In this document: in pieces, positions 55,126 through 64,000 of the stretch
Layout of the letters: each line of letters starts with the position of its first letter
Position numbering within the stretch: the stretch's first letter is position 1
Source of the DNA: Tuctoria greenei
Lineage: Eukaryota; Streptophyta; Magnoliopsida; Poales; Poaceae
Assembly (NCBI GenBank): GCA_036927565.1
Contig: JAYESD010000008.1
Coordinates: forward strand, 126,631,498 to 126,695,497
Reading direction: 5' to 3'
DNA length: 64,000 nucleotides
The notes under the pieces: model-generated
The model's database searches: none
Told to the model about the DNA's origin: nothing
What the model saw: the letters and a program-made list of their open reading frames with translations, nothing else
Position numbers and translations under genes: made by a program

Positions 55126-56755
55126 GGAGGAATCATTCCCAGTGAACTGCCTGCAATCGTCACCATCGACAATATCTTACCATTTACCACTTCTGCTGCA
55201 TGGAGATGTGCGAACGGGGAATTCATATACGTTCTATTTTGAGGAATATTGGATTTCAATGCCTGGATTCAAGGAGGTGGTAGCTGAAACATGGGCAAAA
55301 CTGACACACTGCTGTAATGCTATGAGGAACCTGCACGTAAAGTTGACAAGAACTGCAAAAGCACTCAAGAAGTGGGCTAGAATGACGATAGGCAATACAA
55401 AGGTGCAACTTCTTATAGCAAAGAAAATTATTAGTAGACTAGAAGAGGCGGGGGAGGTGCATGACTTAACAGCGTAGGAAAGAGACTTCATGCATCCGAT
55501 CAAAATGAAGTCCCTAGGACTTTTAGCAATAGACAAGATCAAAGCTAGACAACGAGCAAGAATCAATAACATAAGATACGCGTACGTGAACACAAAATTC
55601 TTCCACGTCAGAGCAAATATAAGGAAGAAAAAGAATCTCATACAATCTTTGCAGACACAGTCAGGTAGCGCAGTCCTGCACGAGGAAAAAGAAAACGAGA
55701 TTTACAACTACTTTGAGCAGCAACTGGGGGAGCACGAGCATAGAGCATCCACACTAAATTGGCCAGAGCTGGGCATTGAGCCCAGAGAGCTAGGAGAGCT
55801 TGAAAGTGAGATAACAGAATAGGAAGTTTTGAGAGCGATCAAAGACACCCCTAAACAAAAAGCTTTGGGACCCGATGGCTTCTTTGGCCTTTTGTACTTG
55901 CAGTGTGGGACTTGATCAAGCCTAACATAATGGGTGTCTTCCAGCAGCTCTCTCAGCTCAGGTTGAGTGTTTCGATCTACTGAATACAGCGTATGTGATT
56001 CTCATCCCAAAAAAGAACCACCCTACCAAGGTGTCAGATTACAGACCGATAAGTCTGGTGCACAGTCTAGCGAAGCTTTTCTCCAAGAGCCTTGCCAACA
56101 GGGTAGCCCCGAGACTAAATGACCTTGTATCTAAAAGCCAAAGTGCTTTTGTGAAGAGATGTCGAATTCATGACAATTACCTTTATGTCCATAACCTCAT
56201 CAAAAAGTTGCACGAAACAAAAAAACCTGCCATGTTCATCAAGTTAGACATTAGCAAAGCCTTCGACACCGTGAGCTGGGCATATCTACTTGAGGTCCTC
56301 TAGGCACTGTGCTTTGGACACAGATGGCGAGAATGGATCTCCATGATTCTGTCCTCCGCGCACACAAGGGTGTTGCCTAATTGGCATCCTGGAAAGCAAA
56401 TCAAGCACATGAGAGGTCTGAGACACGGGGATCCACTATCACCAATGCTCTTGATCTTAGCTATTGACCCATTACAAAAAATCATGAAGCTGGCCACCGA
56501 AAGGAGAATTCTGAAGCCGGTGTCCAGAGGTGCTAGAAAAGGGGCCATCTTATTATACGCCGATGATGCAGCCAACATAGTAAACCCGACCAGAGGAGAG
56601 GTCACAACCTTGAAATGCATATTAGATTGCTTTTGAACTGCATTAGGATTAAGTATAAATATGGCAAAGAATGAAATCTACCCCTTAAATGTCCCTGTTG
56701 AAGACTTGGAGGAATTGACTACCATTTTGTCGGGCAGATTAAGCACCTTCCCAAG
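55126..56755 (+). pseudogene. LINE ORF2, reverse transcriptase domain
   Basis: The linker (55142-55822) is basic and helical. RT: LIPKKNHPTKVSDYRPISLV, KSQSAFVKRCRIHDNYLYVH, MFIKLDISKAFDTVSWAYLL, a TAG, then MRGLRHGDPLSPMLLILAID and ILLYADDAANIV. The catalytic YADD at 56556-56567 is intact. After a TGA at 56635 the frame continues to 56755, where the Tat LTR interrupts it. The thumb and C-terminal zinc-knuckle/RNase H-like part are missing. Confidence 0.92.
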
Positions 56756-57659
56756 TGTCGGTATCCTGCGTACCGGATACCCCTTGGAACTACAAAGAGT
56801 GCAAAGGAACTCTACCTATCCGACTTGAAGACCTCCGAAGGCCCCACGTGTTGCTCGTAACTGGACCTGCTTCCCTCATATGGTTAGTCCCAGTGCCGCC
56901 ATGTGTATCATAAAATTGGAGCTACAATCCCTACATGGGAATGATCCGGACTGGACACCTGTGTGGCACCCCCGGACCTAACCCCCGACTGAGGGAAGCT
57001 CCGGTACTGACACGTGTACCACGGCACCGGATCTACTCGTCCAAGACGGTAAGCTCCGAAGCTGCCACACGTCCAACTGTCAGACCTTCAACCTCAACAG
57101 ACAGATTGGTGGACCTCCAACGGTTCGGACCTTCAAGGGACATTAATGGCATCAATACCTGATTATGTGCCATTAATGCTATCTTAATGACACACAATCA
57201 GAGGACCCTTAATACTATTAACACCACTATTAAGGTGCGTTACCACGCTATTAAGGGGAGTTAAGTACATTAAGCTGTGTATTAGGCATCAGTAATGCCA
57301 GGGCCACATGTCAGGCCAGGCTAACGGTGTAACGGTCAGCCCTTGTACTATAAAAGGACTGGCCGAGGAATACACGAAAAAAGAGGCTGGTCTGAAGCTC
57401 GCGCGCTAGAGGCTCTAGGGGCGGACACACGTGCTAAAGGGGCTCTCTCTGGCTCACGCCCTCACATGCTCATACACTCAATACAACAACAACACCACAC
57501 CCGTGGAGTAGGGTATTATGCTTAGGCGGCCCGAAACACGTAAATCCTCATGTCAAGTCACCATCTTCTTCTGAATCTCCGCGCACCCTAACCGAACTAA
57601 GAAACTCCGCGGGCTGCCAATGGTAGTACCTGGGGAATTGCCAGAACCAGACTCCGACA
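56756..57659 (+). repeat. Tat element 5' LTR
   Basis: 904 bp; TGTCGGTATCC...GACTCCGACA, with TGTCGG/CCGACA terminal inversion. It has a TATA box at 57349-57355 (TATAAAA). It contains no CGGACTAGTCCG array. Confidence 0.88.
57349..57355 (+). promoter_or_regulatory. Tat LTR TATA box
   Basis: TATAAAA in CTTGTACTATAAAAGGACTG, about 310 bp before the LTR end. Confidence 0.65.
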
Positions 57660-57662
57660 TTT

Positions 57663-57680
57663 TGCGCACCAGGTAGGGGG
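57663..57680 (+). promoter_or_regulatory. Tat element primer binding site (tRNA not assigned)
   Basis: TGCGCACCAGGTAGGGGG lies just inside the LTR, the form (TGGCGC-CAGGTAGGGG-like) common in Tat elements. I do not assign the tRNA. Confidence 0.65.
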
Positions 57681-57696
57681 TGCCTGAGATTCAAAG

Positions 57697-59226
57697 ATGG
57701 TGAATTCTGCTGTTGGATCATCCAACGGTAACCACGCTGAGCAACCCACTGGAGGTAATCCCTCCAACATGCAGCAGCTAGCAGGTGCTAGAGCTCCAGC
57801 AGGAGTCATGCCACCGCCGCCACCTTCCGCTCCGGTGAATCAACCCGAACATCGAGATGGGGTGTCTGCGTCGATCGCTGCATCGACGAACAACAACCCC
57901 GAACACGCGCTTATTGCTTCGCGTGCTCTTCTCCAATGTCCACCACCTCCAGGAGGACCCCAGGGTGCAATGGAGCAGTGGAGAGCTGATGTGGATCATC
58001 TGGTTGCAGAAGAAGCCGATGGCATCAGTAATCAAGGCCCTCCCCCCTCAGGGCGGGCCCCATCACAGCATCGAACCTTATCAGGTAGACTCGGTCTGCA
58101 AGCTTCACAGCACAGGAGACGAGCTGCATCTCAATAGGTGACGTTGCTGCCTTTCAAGGCGCGACGTACTCACACGGTAACAAGGCTTTCAACTCACGAC
58201 CTCCGGGCGGAGTTCGATCGTCGTTACTGGCAACAGGACGGTCGCGTCCACATCGAGCGTGCTCGCGAGAGGCGAGAGGCTTGGGATAGTCCTGCTCCTG
58301 AGGGAGTAGGAGGAGGCTGTTCTGCCTTGGCCATGCACCTACGCATGGTCAGATGGCCGCAAAAGTTCCGGCCTCACTTGCCGGAGAAATTTGATGAGAC
58401 TGTCAAACCTGTCAAATTTCTTCAAATCTACTCCACCACTATCCTTGCGGCTGGGGGCAATGAGGCTATGATGGTCAATTATTTCCCTGTGGCTTTAACT
58501 GGGACTGCCAGGTCTTGGTTCATGAGCCTTCCGCCAGACTCCATCAATAGTTGGGCGGAGTTGTGCCAATAGTTCACCGCCAATTTCGAGAGCTCATACA
58601 CCCGACCAGGCACAGAACTGGATCTTTTTGCTGTCAAGCAAAAAGGGGGAGAGTCCTTGCGATATTTCATCCAGAGGTTCTCCCAGGTATGAAATATCAT
58701 TCATTCTATATCAAGCACTTTTGTTATTATAGCATTCAGATAGGGTGTTCGAGATAAGAAAATGCTGGAGAAGCTGGCGACCAAGGAAGTCACTAGCGTC
58801 ACGGAACTCTTCAGCTTGGCAAACAAGTGTGCCAAGGTTGCAGAGGGCCATGAAATGCACTCCAAACAACCTCCTGAGGCCAACAAAAAGTCCTCCAAGG
58901 ATGAAGCCACTACCTCCAGGAGTGGCAAGAAGAAGAAAAAGTCCAACAGCAAGAAAAAGCTGTCGGCCGGCACACCTACTGCTGCAGCTGCCGCGGCTCT
59001 GGGTGGTCGGGGGCCACCCCCTGAGAAGTGACCTCGTCCGTCGTCTGAAGATGGTGGCAGCTCCAAAATGTGGTGTCCCATACACAAGATGAACAGGCAG
59101 AACCTGGAAGACTGCCGAGAGGTCCGGAACCTTGTCGAGCGTTACAACAAGCGCCGGGAAGAAGCTCCTTTCCGTCAAAGGGAAGGAAAACAAAAAGTCG
59201 ACGATGCTCCAGTGAAGAGGAGTTAG
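57697..59226 (+). pseudogene. Tat element gag
   Basis: One reading frame from 57697 with in-frame stops only: TAG at 58135 and 58570, and more to 59224. The N-terminus is Asn/Pro/Ala-rich. The capsid core reads FDETVKPVKFLQIYSTTILA, VNYFPVALTGTARSWFMSLP, SWAELCQ-stop-FTANFESSYTRP and GESLRYFIQRFSQV. Then KMLEKLATKEVTSVTELFSL, a Lys/Ser-rich basic block, and a knuckle-like WCPIHKMNRQNLEDC near 59070-59115. Confidence 0.88.
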
Positions 59227-60111
59227 GCTTTCAGGACCCCCAAAAAGGTCTTGAAGGCTATTTACACCTCCGTTGACGACGACTCCGACGTATCCGACAA
59301 TGAGCGTCGGAAGACCATGAACACCATCTTTGGTGGTTCATGGGATATCACTTCCCACCATGTCCTCAAGACAATGTGGCGGGACATGGCCTCTATAGCT
59401 TCCACCGCCAGGGCAGGGCCTCATCGGAAGTGGATGGATACTGCCATCACCTTCGATGCTTCGGACTGCCCTCGGAAAATGATCGGAGCTGGGCAACTTC
59501 CATTGATGGTATCTCTGACCATCAATAACATCCATCTCCGTCACATAATGGTGGATGGAGGTTCGGGGTTGAACCTCATAAGCTTCGAAGCCTTTGTCAA
59601 GCTTCAGCTCCGACCTTCAGATCTTCGCCCCTCCTGACCTTTCTCAGGAGTAGGTCCGGGAGCCATAACTCCACTTGGTGCCATTACTCTGGCGGTGACC
59701 TTCAGAACTATGGAGAACTACAGGACTGAGAAGTTGGTCTTCGACATGGCACAGATCAACTTGCCATTCAATGCTATCTTGGGAAGGCCAGCTTTATACA
59801 AATTCATGGCTGCTGCTCACTATGGCTACTTGGTGTTGAAGATGCCAACACCCTCAGGCGTTCTCCGGATCTGCGGAGATCGCATCGCCGGAGTTACGGC
59901 TCTGGAAGAACTCCACGCGCTTGCTATAGCGCAGGAGGAAGAATCTGGAAAGGAGCAAGCTTCGAAGCCCTCAAGCATTCGTCATCGAGGCTCAACTTTC
60001 GCACCCCATGTGCAACCAAGCGACGACACCGACATTCTCGTCAAAGTCGTCCAAATTGGTTCCGATGCTGCTCAGACCACCCGTATATCAGGAGGCCTGC
60101 ACGACAAATAG
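59227..60111 (+). pseudogene. Tat element protease
   Basis: Same frame as gag. Motif HIMVDGGSGLNLISFEAFVK: a D-G-G-S active-site variant typical of Tat elements, at about 59550-59610. A TGA at 59635 is followed by the second half (TFRTMENYRTEKLVFDMAQI, PFNAILGRPALYKFMAAAHY). It stops at 60109. Confidence 0.85.
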
Positions 60112-60455
60112 GAACTCGCGCTCATCACTTTTCTCCGGGCTAATGTCGACGTGTTTGCCTGGCAACCATCACAAATGCATGGGATCCCTAGGGAGGTGAT
60201 TGAGCACAATCTGAAGATTTATCCTGACCTCGGCCTGTACATCAGAAGCCTCGGAAGCAATCAGTAGAGCGACAAAACTTCATACGTCAAGAAGTGAAGA
60301 AGTTGCTCGAAGCTGGATTTATGCGGGAAGTCTTCGACCCAAAATGGCTGGCAAATCCTGTCGTTGCACCCAAGGCCGGCGGGAAGCTTCGGATGTGTAT
60401 TGACTACACAACACTAAATATGGCATGCCCAAAGGATCCATTTCCCAAAAGCCGT
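60112..60455 (+). pseudogene. Tat element RT, N-terminal remnant
   Basis: FLRANVDVFAWQPSQMHGIP, then after stops and a frameshift KKLLEAGFMREVFDPKWLAN and PVVAPKAGGKLRMCIDYTTL. It ends at CPKDPFP (about 60450). The palm with the catalytic Asp pair, thumb, RNase H and integrase N-terminus are absent; the next sequence is integrase. Confidence 0.88.
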
Positions 60456-61235
60456 CGGAGATTACAAGTACCTGTATGTCGCCATCGACAAGGTTGTGAC
60501 AATTAACAAGCAATCATCTATCATGTTCTTGCAGTCCATAGTATGCAGATTAGGAGTCCCAAACAATATCATAACTGATAATAGGACCAAATTCACAAGT
60601 TCTGCATTCCAAGGATATTGCGAAGACCTTGGCATTCAAGTCAGCTATGCTTCCGTGGCTCACCCGGCAAGCAATGGCCATGCTGAGAGAGCAAATGCAG
60701 AAATTTTAAAAGGACACAAGACGCGCACACATGAGCGATTGAAAAAACATGGAGCCAACTGGATTGAAGAGCATCCGCCACCTTGTGGGCGAATAGGACA
60801 ACTCCAAACCTGTCAACCGGAGAGACACCCTTCTTCCTGGTGTACGGAGCTGAAGCAGTCCTTCCTCCGAAAATGACCTTAAGGGCACTCCGAGTCCGGA
60901 CCTTCGACGTAGCCACGCTGGACCAGCTCCGACGTGAAGACCTTGACCTCATTGAAGAGGGAAGGTGCCAAGCAGTTGTTCGAAATGCACGATACCACCA
61001 AGCGCTCCGGCGTTATCACCAAAGGCATGTGCATAGCCGATAGCTCGAGGAAGGTGATCTGGTGCTACGGAGAATACAAACTCGAGAAGGGTTAAACAAA
61101 CTTTCCCCCAGCTGGGAAGGACCCTTTCAAGTGATCAAAGTATCCCGTCCCGGATGCGTTCACTTGGCAACCGATGATGGGACACCGCTCCCTAATGCTT
61201 GGAACATTGAGCACCTCCGTAAGTTTTATGCTTAA
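60456..61235 (+). pseudogene. Tat element integrase, 5' truncated
   Basis: DYKYLYVAIDKVV and INKQSSIMFLQSIVCRLGVP begin mid-core, then NNIITDNRTKFTSSAFQGYC, YASVAHPASNGHAERANAEI, and in shifted frames TTPNLSTGETPFFLVYGAEA and EGDLVLRRIQT. The end is LSPSWEGPFQVIKVSRPGCV and WNIEHLRKFYA with TAA at 61233. It resembles Tat-type integrase; no chromodomain. Confidence 0.88.
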
Positions 61236-61960
61236 TATCACGGAGGTGAGTCTGTAATTACATATGATGTATGTTATAGAGTCATTATACAGAGACGAGT
61301 AGCTCCCCCGGGAGGACAGCCAAACCTTTTCAGGAAGGTCCGCAAAGTTCAAGCAACACTTGACACATTCTCAGAACTAAAAGTGTAGCTAGCTATCCTG
61401 GGTCGAACAAGAAATGTAACACACTTAGCTTGGTTCTGTACCTTAAGAGTGTACTTGTCTCCCCTGTACTCCGGACCTATAATGAAAGACATTGATATGT
61501 GAAAACAGACTCCACGTGCATTTATTTTGTACAGGCTCATTCTTTTTTATTTTTCTCTTCTTGTCTATAACAAAGTTGTGCAATTCTTAAGAAGCTTTAG
61601 CTCGAACAATTCATATATAATTCAAGTTGCATTGTTATTTCTTTCGGGTCTTAACATCGTTGAATGACCTACTCGCCTAAAAGCCAAGCCAATCTATTCG
61701 GAGTGTGCTATCAACTTAGCGTGGTCCTGCACCCTAAGTACGCCACTCTACCTACACCCCGGCAGGCCTAAGTAAGGTGAGTCCAGAAAATGATTGGACC
61801 TGGAGAAAATAAACAAACACACTTGATTGTATATATAATTGCCATCGACCTAAAATTTCATATGGGAATAGTAAGTCGCAAATGAGTTATAGATAAGAAA
61901 TGGATTTTACTGTTTTCTTGACTTTAGTGTGCAGGAAAAATGAAAATCCTACGATGATGG
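61236..61960. other. Tat element 3' non-coding region, first part
   Basis: AT-rich, no supported ORF or RNA. It holds paired phrases such as CTTAGCTTGGTTCTGTACC (61424) and CTTAGCGTGGTCCTGCACC (61715), so an old internal duplication is likely. Confidence 0.5.
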
Positions 61961-61966
61961 TGGACA

Positions 61967-62165
61967 ATGCCGGAGCTATAAAAGCTTTGACATCCCCCAA
62001 GGGGACCCACCGTCGATGTTTTAAGCATTGATAGTGAGCGTCGCTGGAGCTATCAAGTTCCGACAAATCCCGGGGGCCAGTCGTCGATGCTCTATGTGTT
62101 GACAGTGATCGTTGCCAGAGCTACTAAGCTTCGACAACCCCAGGGGGCCCCTGCTGTTGACACAA
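61967..62165. repeat. Tandem repeat of about 71-73 bp, 2.7 copies
   Basis: Units begin GCCGGAGCTATAAAAGCTTT (61969), CGCTGGAGCTATCAAGTTCC (62042) and TGCCAGAGCTACTAAGCTTC (62113). Each is followed by GACA, a GGGG-rich tract and GTTGACA/ATTGATA. Tandem repeats in this place are usual for Tat elements. Confidence 0.8.
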
Positions 62166-62328
62166 CAAAACTTCGAACCTATACTCTACAAGTTCGAAGC
62201 ACTCAAGTCTTCAACAAAATGCTACATCCTTTTGGTACATGTTCACAATCAAATTGTGTACATCTACCAGGAGGCCGAGTAAGACAAAGGTTGAAGACAA
62301 AAAATGAAATTCATAATTTTTTTGGATT

Positions 62329-63812
62329 TCATTCAACTGAAGACAAGAGATTACAAAATTGGAGAAAAGAAGAGAAGATACAAGTGAGAGCTAAAAGGAG
62401 AAAGTCCTTAGTTCTATGTAAGAACAAGGCGACCTTTTTGGCAACCTCTGACACGCTAGTCTTAGTGGCGTCTCCACCTCCATTGATGGGACCTTCAAGC
62501 ACTGGGTTTAGTAGGAAATGAGGATCCCGGCTTGTGTAGCACGTTAGCATGTATTCTGCGATGTTCTGCACAAGTGGTTTTCCTTCAGTTTCCAACTTAT
62601 CTACGATGACATCGCCCATCACGCCGAGTTTGTTGCCCACCGAGCTCAGCGCCCCCAACGCATGGTCTAGCTCTGGCTCCAGATTGTCCTGATGCACAGG
62701 GCTAAAGCCCAGTGGCGCGAGCGCGACATCGGCTTTGCCCACAAAGTCCCATACTTGTTGAGAATCTGCAGCCCTTGAGCCTCGAATCTCCTCCAAGGAG
62801 ATCTTGGCTGCCGCAAGCTCCGAACCCTCCCGGGCAAGGCACTCGACCTCCTCGCGTGCTGCTGAATCCTCTCAGCAACATGCTTTTTAAGGTCACCAAG
62901 CTTCTTCTCCTGGATGTGGATCCGGTTCCAGCGGTCAACCAGGTCTTTCTCCCGGCCTCACACCTTCTTCTCCCTGGCAGTGACTTCGACCTCCCTTTTG
63001 GTAAGGTCCTGTCCCCGCTGCATGGCCTTCTCCTCTTCGCTCTTGCAGAGCTCCTCCATATTTTTGGTGCGCTCTGCAAGGCTCTTGTCACTCAGAGCCA
63101 GCCTTTGGGCGAGCTCCTCCTCCCTCTTCATGAGGTCATCCCTCAGCTCCAGGAGTTTTTGCTCTTCCTCTTCGAGCTTTTTCTCTCGCTCATCGAGACC
63201 CTCCCGGCGCTTGACGAGACCTACGTGGATGGTATTGAGGTTCTCCCAAGAACCATTCGCCGCCTCATTAGCAGCCAGGGCTTGTTCGTATATAGCCCAG
63301 GACTGATTGTCAAGGGATCGCACCATGCTTTCCCTCTCATCTAGCAACTGGCCCCAGTACTCCATCCGGGCCTTCTCCCTCTTGACCCACTCTTTATCGT
63401 CAGCCAGCCTTGTTTGCGCCAGCTTGGTCTCGAATTGGAGTCGGTTGCGCCACCTCCTAAGAGCTTGGCGCTCCTCCTCGAGGGCCTTGCCATCGTGATA
63501 AAATGCAAGCTGGACCTGACGAAGGCTGGAGCAGTCACTGTCGATGGATAACGACAGGGGGATTGGCTCCATACCTCCCAGGGTCCTCTCTGCTGACTCC
63601 AGCGGGTTCTCCAGAACAAAAATTGGGTCCCACTCTACAAGAGCGGTCCGCAGAGCTTCCGCGGCACTAGGGACGCCCTCCGGGAGTGCCTTGGTCGTCG
63701 CCGAGGTAGGTCCTGTGTAAGACCTATGTGTGCTGAACACATCGGCTTGTAATGAATACACTTCGCTTTGATGATAAAAGTTTTGAAAATCACCAAAACA
63801 CCTTTTTATCAA
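62329..63812 (-). pseudogene. Antisense ORF of the Tat element (coiled-coil protein, unknown function)
   Basis: On the strand opposite gag-pol. The main frame 63812-62958 (284 residues) opens MIKRCFGDFQNFYHQSEVYS, then a neutral region. A long charged coiled coil follows (ALEEERQALRRWRNRLQFE, REGLDEREKKLEEEEQKLLE, DDLMKREEELAQRLALSDKS). It shifts frame near 62958, passes a third frame (about 62940-62800), and ends in 62796-62329 (VHQDNLEPELDHALGALSSV, MLTCYTSRDPHFLLNPVLEG). Antisense accessory ORFs are known in Tat elements such as Grande. The upstream globular part may lie beyond the window or be lost. Function unknown. Confidence 0.72.
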
Positions 63813-63933
63813 GGTCCGACTCTAGCTCTGAGCTATAGCAAGGTCCGATGGTATGTCCGGCTTGGTTTGGGTAGCTCCGGTTACGTTCGATGCTAGGTCC
63901 GACTAGCTTTGGTCAGCTTCGGTGAAGTTTTGT

Positions 63934-64000
63934 CTTTAGCTTCGGCATGTCTTTGATAGCTCTGACATGTTTTTGATAGCTCCGACATGATTTTGATAGC
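63934..64000. repeat. 20-bp tandem repeat at the window edge
   Basis: Units TTTGATAGCTCTGACATGTT and TTTGATAGCTCCGACATGAT run to the window end, preceded by a degenerate TTTAGCTTCGGCATGTC. The array may continue outside. Confidence 0.75.

Larger units (their letters stand above)
52291..56755 (+). mobile_element. L1-type LINE, 3' truncated
   Basis: A two-ORF non-LTR element: ORF1 (about 52314-54450), then ORF2 with endonuclease and RT. The 5' limit is hidden by the LTR element at its left. The 3' end, including the poly(A) tail, is cut off or displaced by the Tat LTR at 56756. Many stops and frameshifts. Confidence 0.88.
56756..64000 (+). mobile_element. Tat-lineage Ty3/gypsy element (3' end beyond window)
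   Basis: Plus-sense: 5' LTR, PBS-like site, gag, protease, partial RT, integrase, long 3' non-coding region with tandem repeats and an antisense ORF. The gag and integrase wording, DGGS protease and antisense ORF fit the Tat group (RIRE2/Grande-like). The LTR start is flanked by CCAAG (56751-56755). Confidence 0.88.

Overview
The window is plant heterochromatin-type DNA, most likely from a large grass (Poaceae) genome; panicoid is a guess. I see no host gene. Essentially every kilobase can be assigned to decayed retrotransposons nested in one another. The recognisable families are Ty1/copia Sirevirus-like elements, chromovirus-like Ty3/gypsy elements with long (about 2.8-2.9 kb) LTRs, a second long-LTR family present only as solo LTRs, a Cassandra-type TRIM carrying a 5S rRNA-derived module, an unclassified LTR element with TGTTGG/CCAACA ends, an L1-type LINE, and a Tat-lineage gypsy element. 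All coding regions are broken by stops, frameshifts, deletions or insertions.

Layout. (1) 1-28442 is gypsy element A (minus sense). Its left LTR (1-393, 11969-12777) is split by copia-1 (394-11968, both LTRs present) and then by copia-2 (12778-about 20935). Copia-2 has its third ORF split by a solo LTR of the same family in the opposite orientation (15459-17015, perfect 5-bp TSD). Copia-2 is truncated and fused inside its integrase to the integrase of gypsy A, whose remaining pol, gag, PBS and 5' LTR run to 28442. (2) 28443-28988 is a Cassandra-like TRIM into whose left LTR gypsy A landed. (3) 28989-29730 and 51913-52290 belong to an unclassified LTR element whose LTR was split by a 22-kb gypsy B composite (29731-51912). 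(4) Gypsy B has minus-sense LTR fragments at both ends around a plus-sense core: integrase end, LTR, PBS, gag, then a 7.45-kb tandem duplication (36146-43599 and 43600-51056). Each unit holds protease, RT, RNase H and integrase, the latter split by the same 3.9-kb solo LTR. (5) 52291-56755 is a LINE. (6) 56756-64000 is a Tat-type gypsy element with an antisense coiled-coil ORF; its 3' LTR lies beyond the window.

The most striking unexplained structure is a family of 12-bp palindromic modules, CGGACTAGTCCG and its near-palindromic partner CGGACTTGTCCG/CGGACAAGTCCG. They occur in dense irregular arrays in the LTRs of both the copia and the unrelated gypsy families, in the non-coding DNA around the copia third ORF, and even inside a copia gag-pol reading frame. 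The other notable items are the third ORF itself, the inverted-LTR/tandem-duplication architecture of gypsy B, and the antisense ORF of the Tat element.

The order of events can be partly read from nesting. The LINE, the unclassified LTR element and the TRIM are oldest locally. Gypsy A and B came next. The copias, the solo LTRs and the B duplication are youngest.
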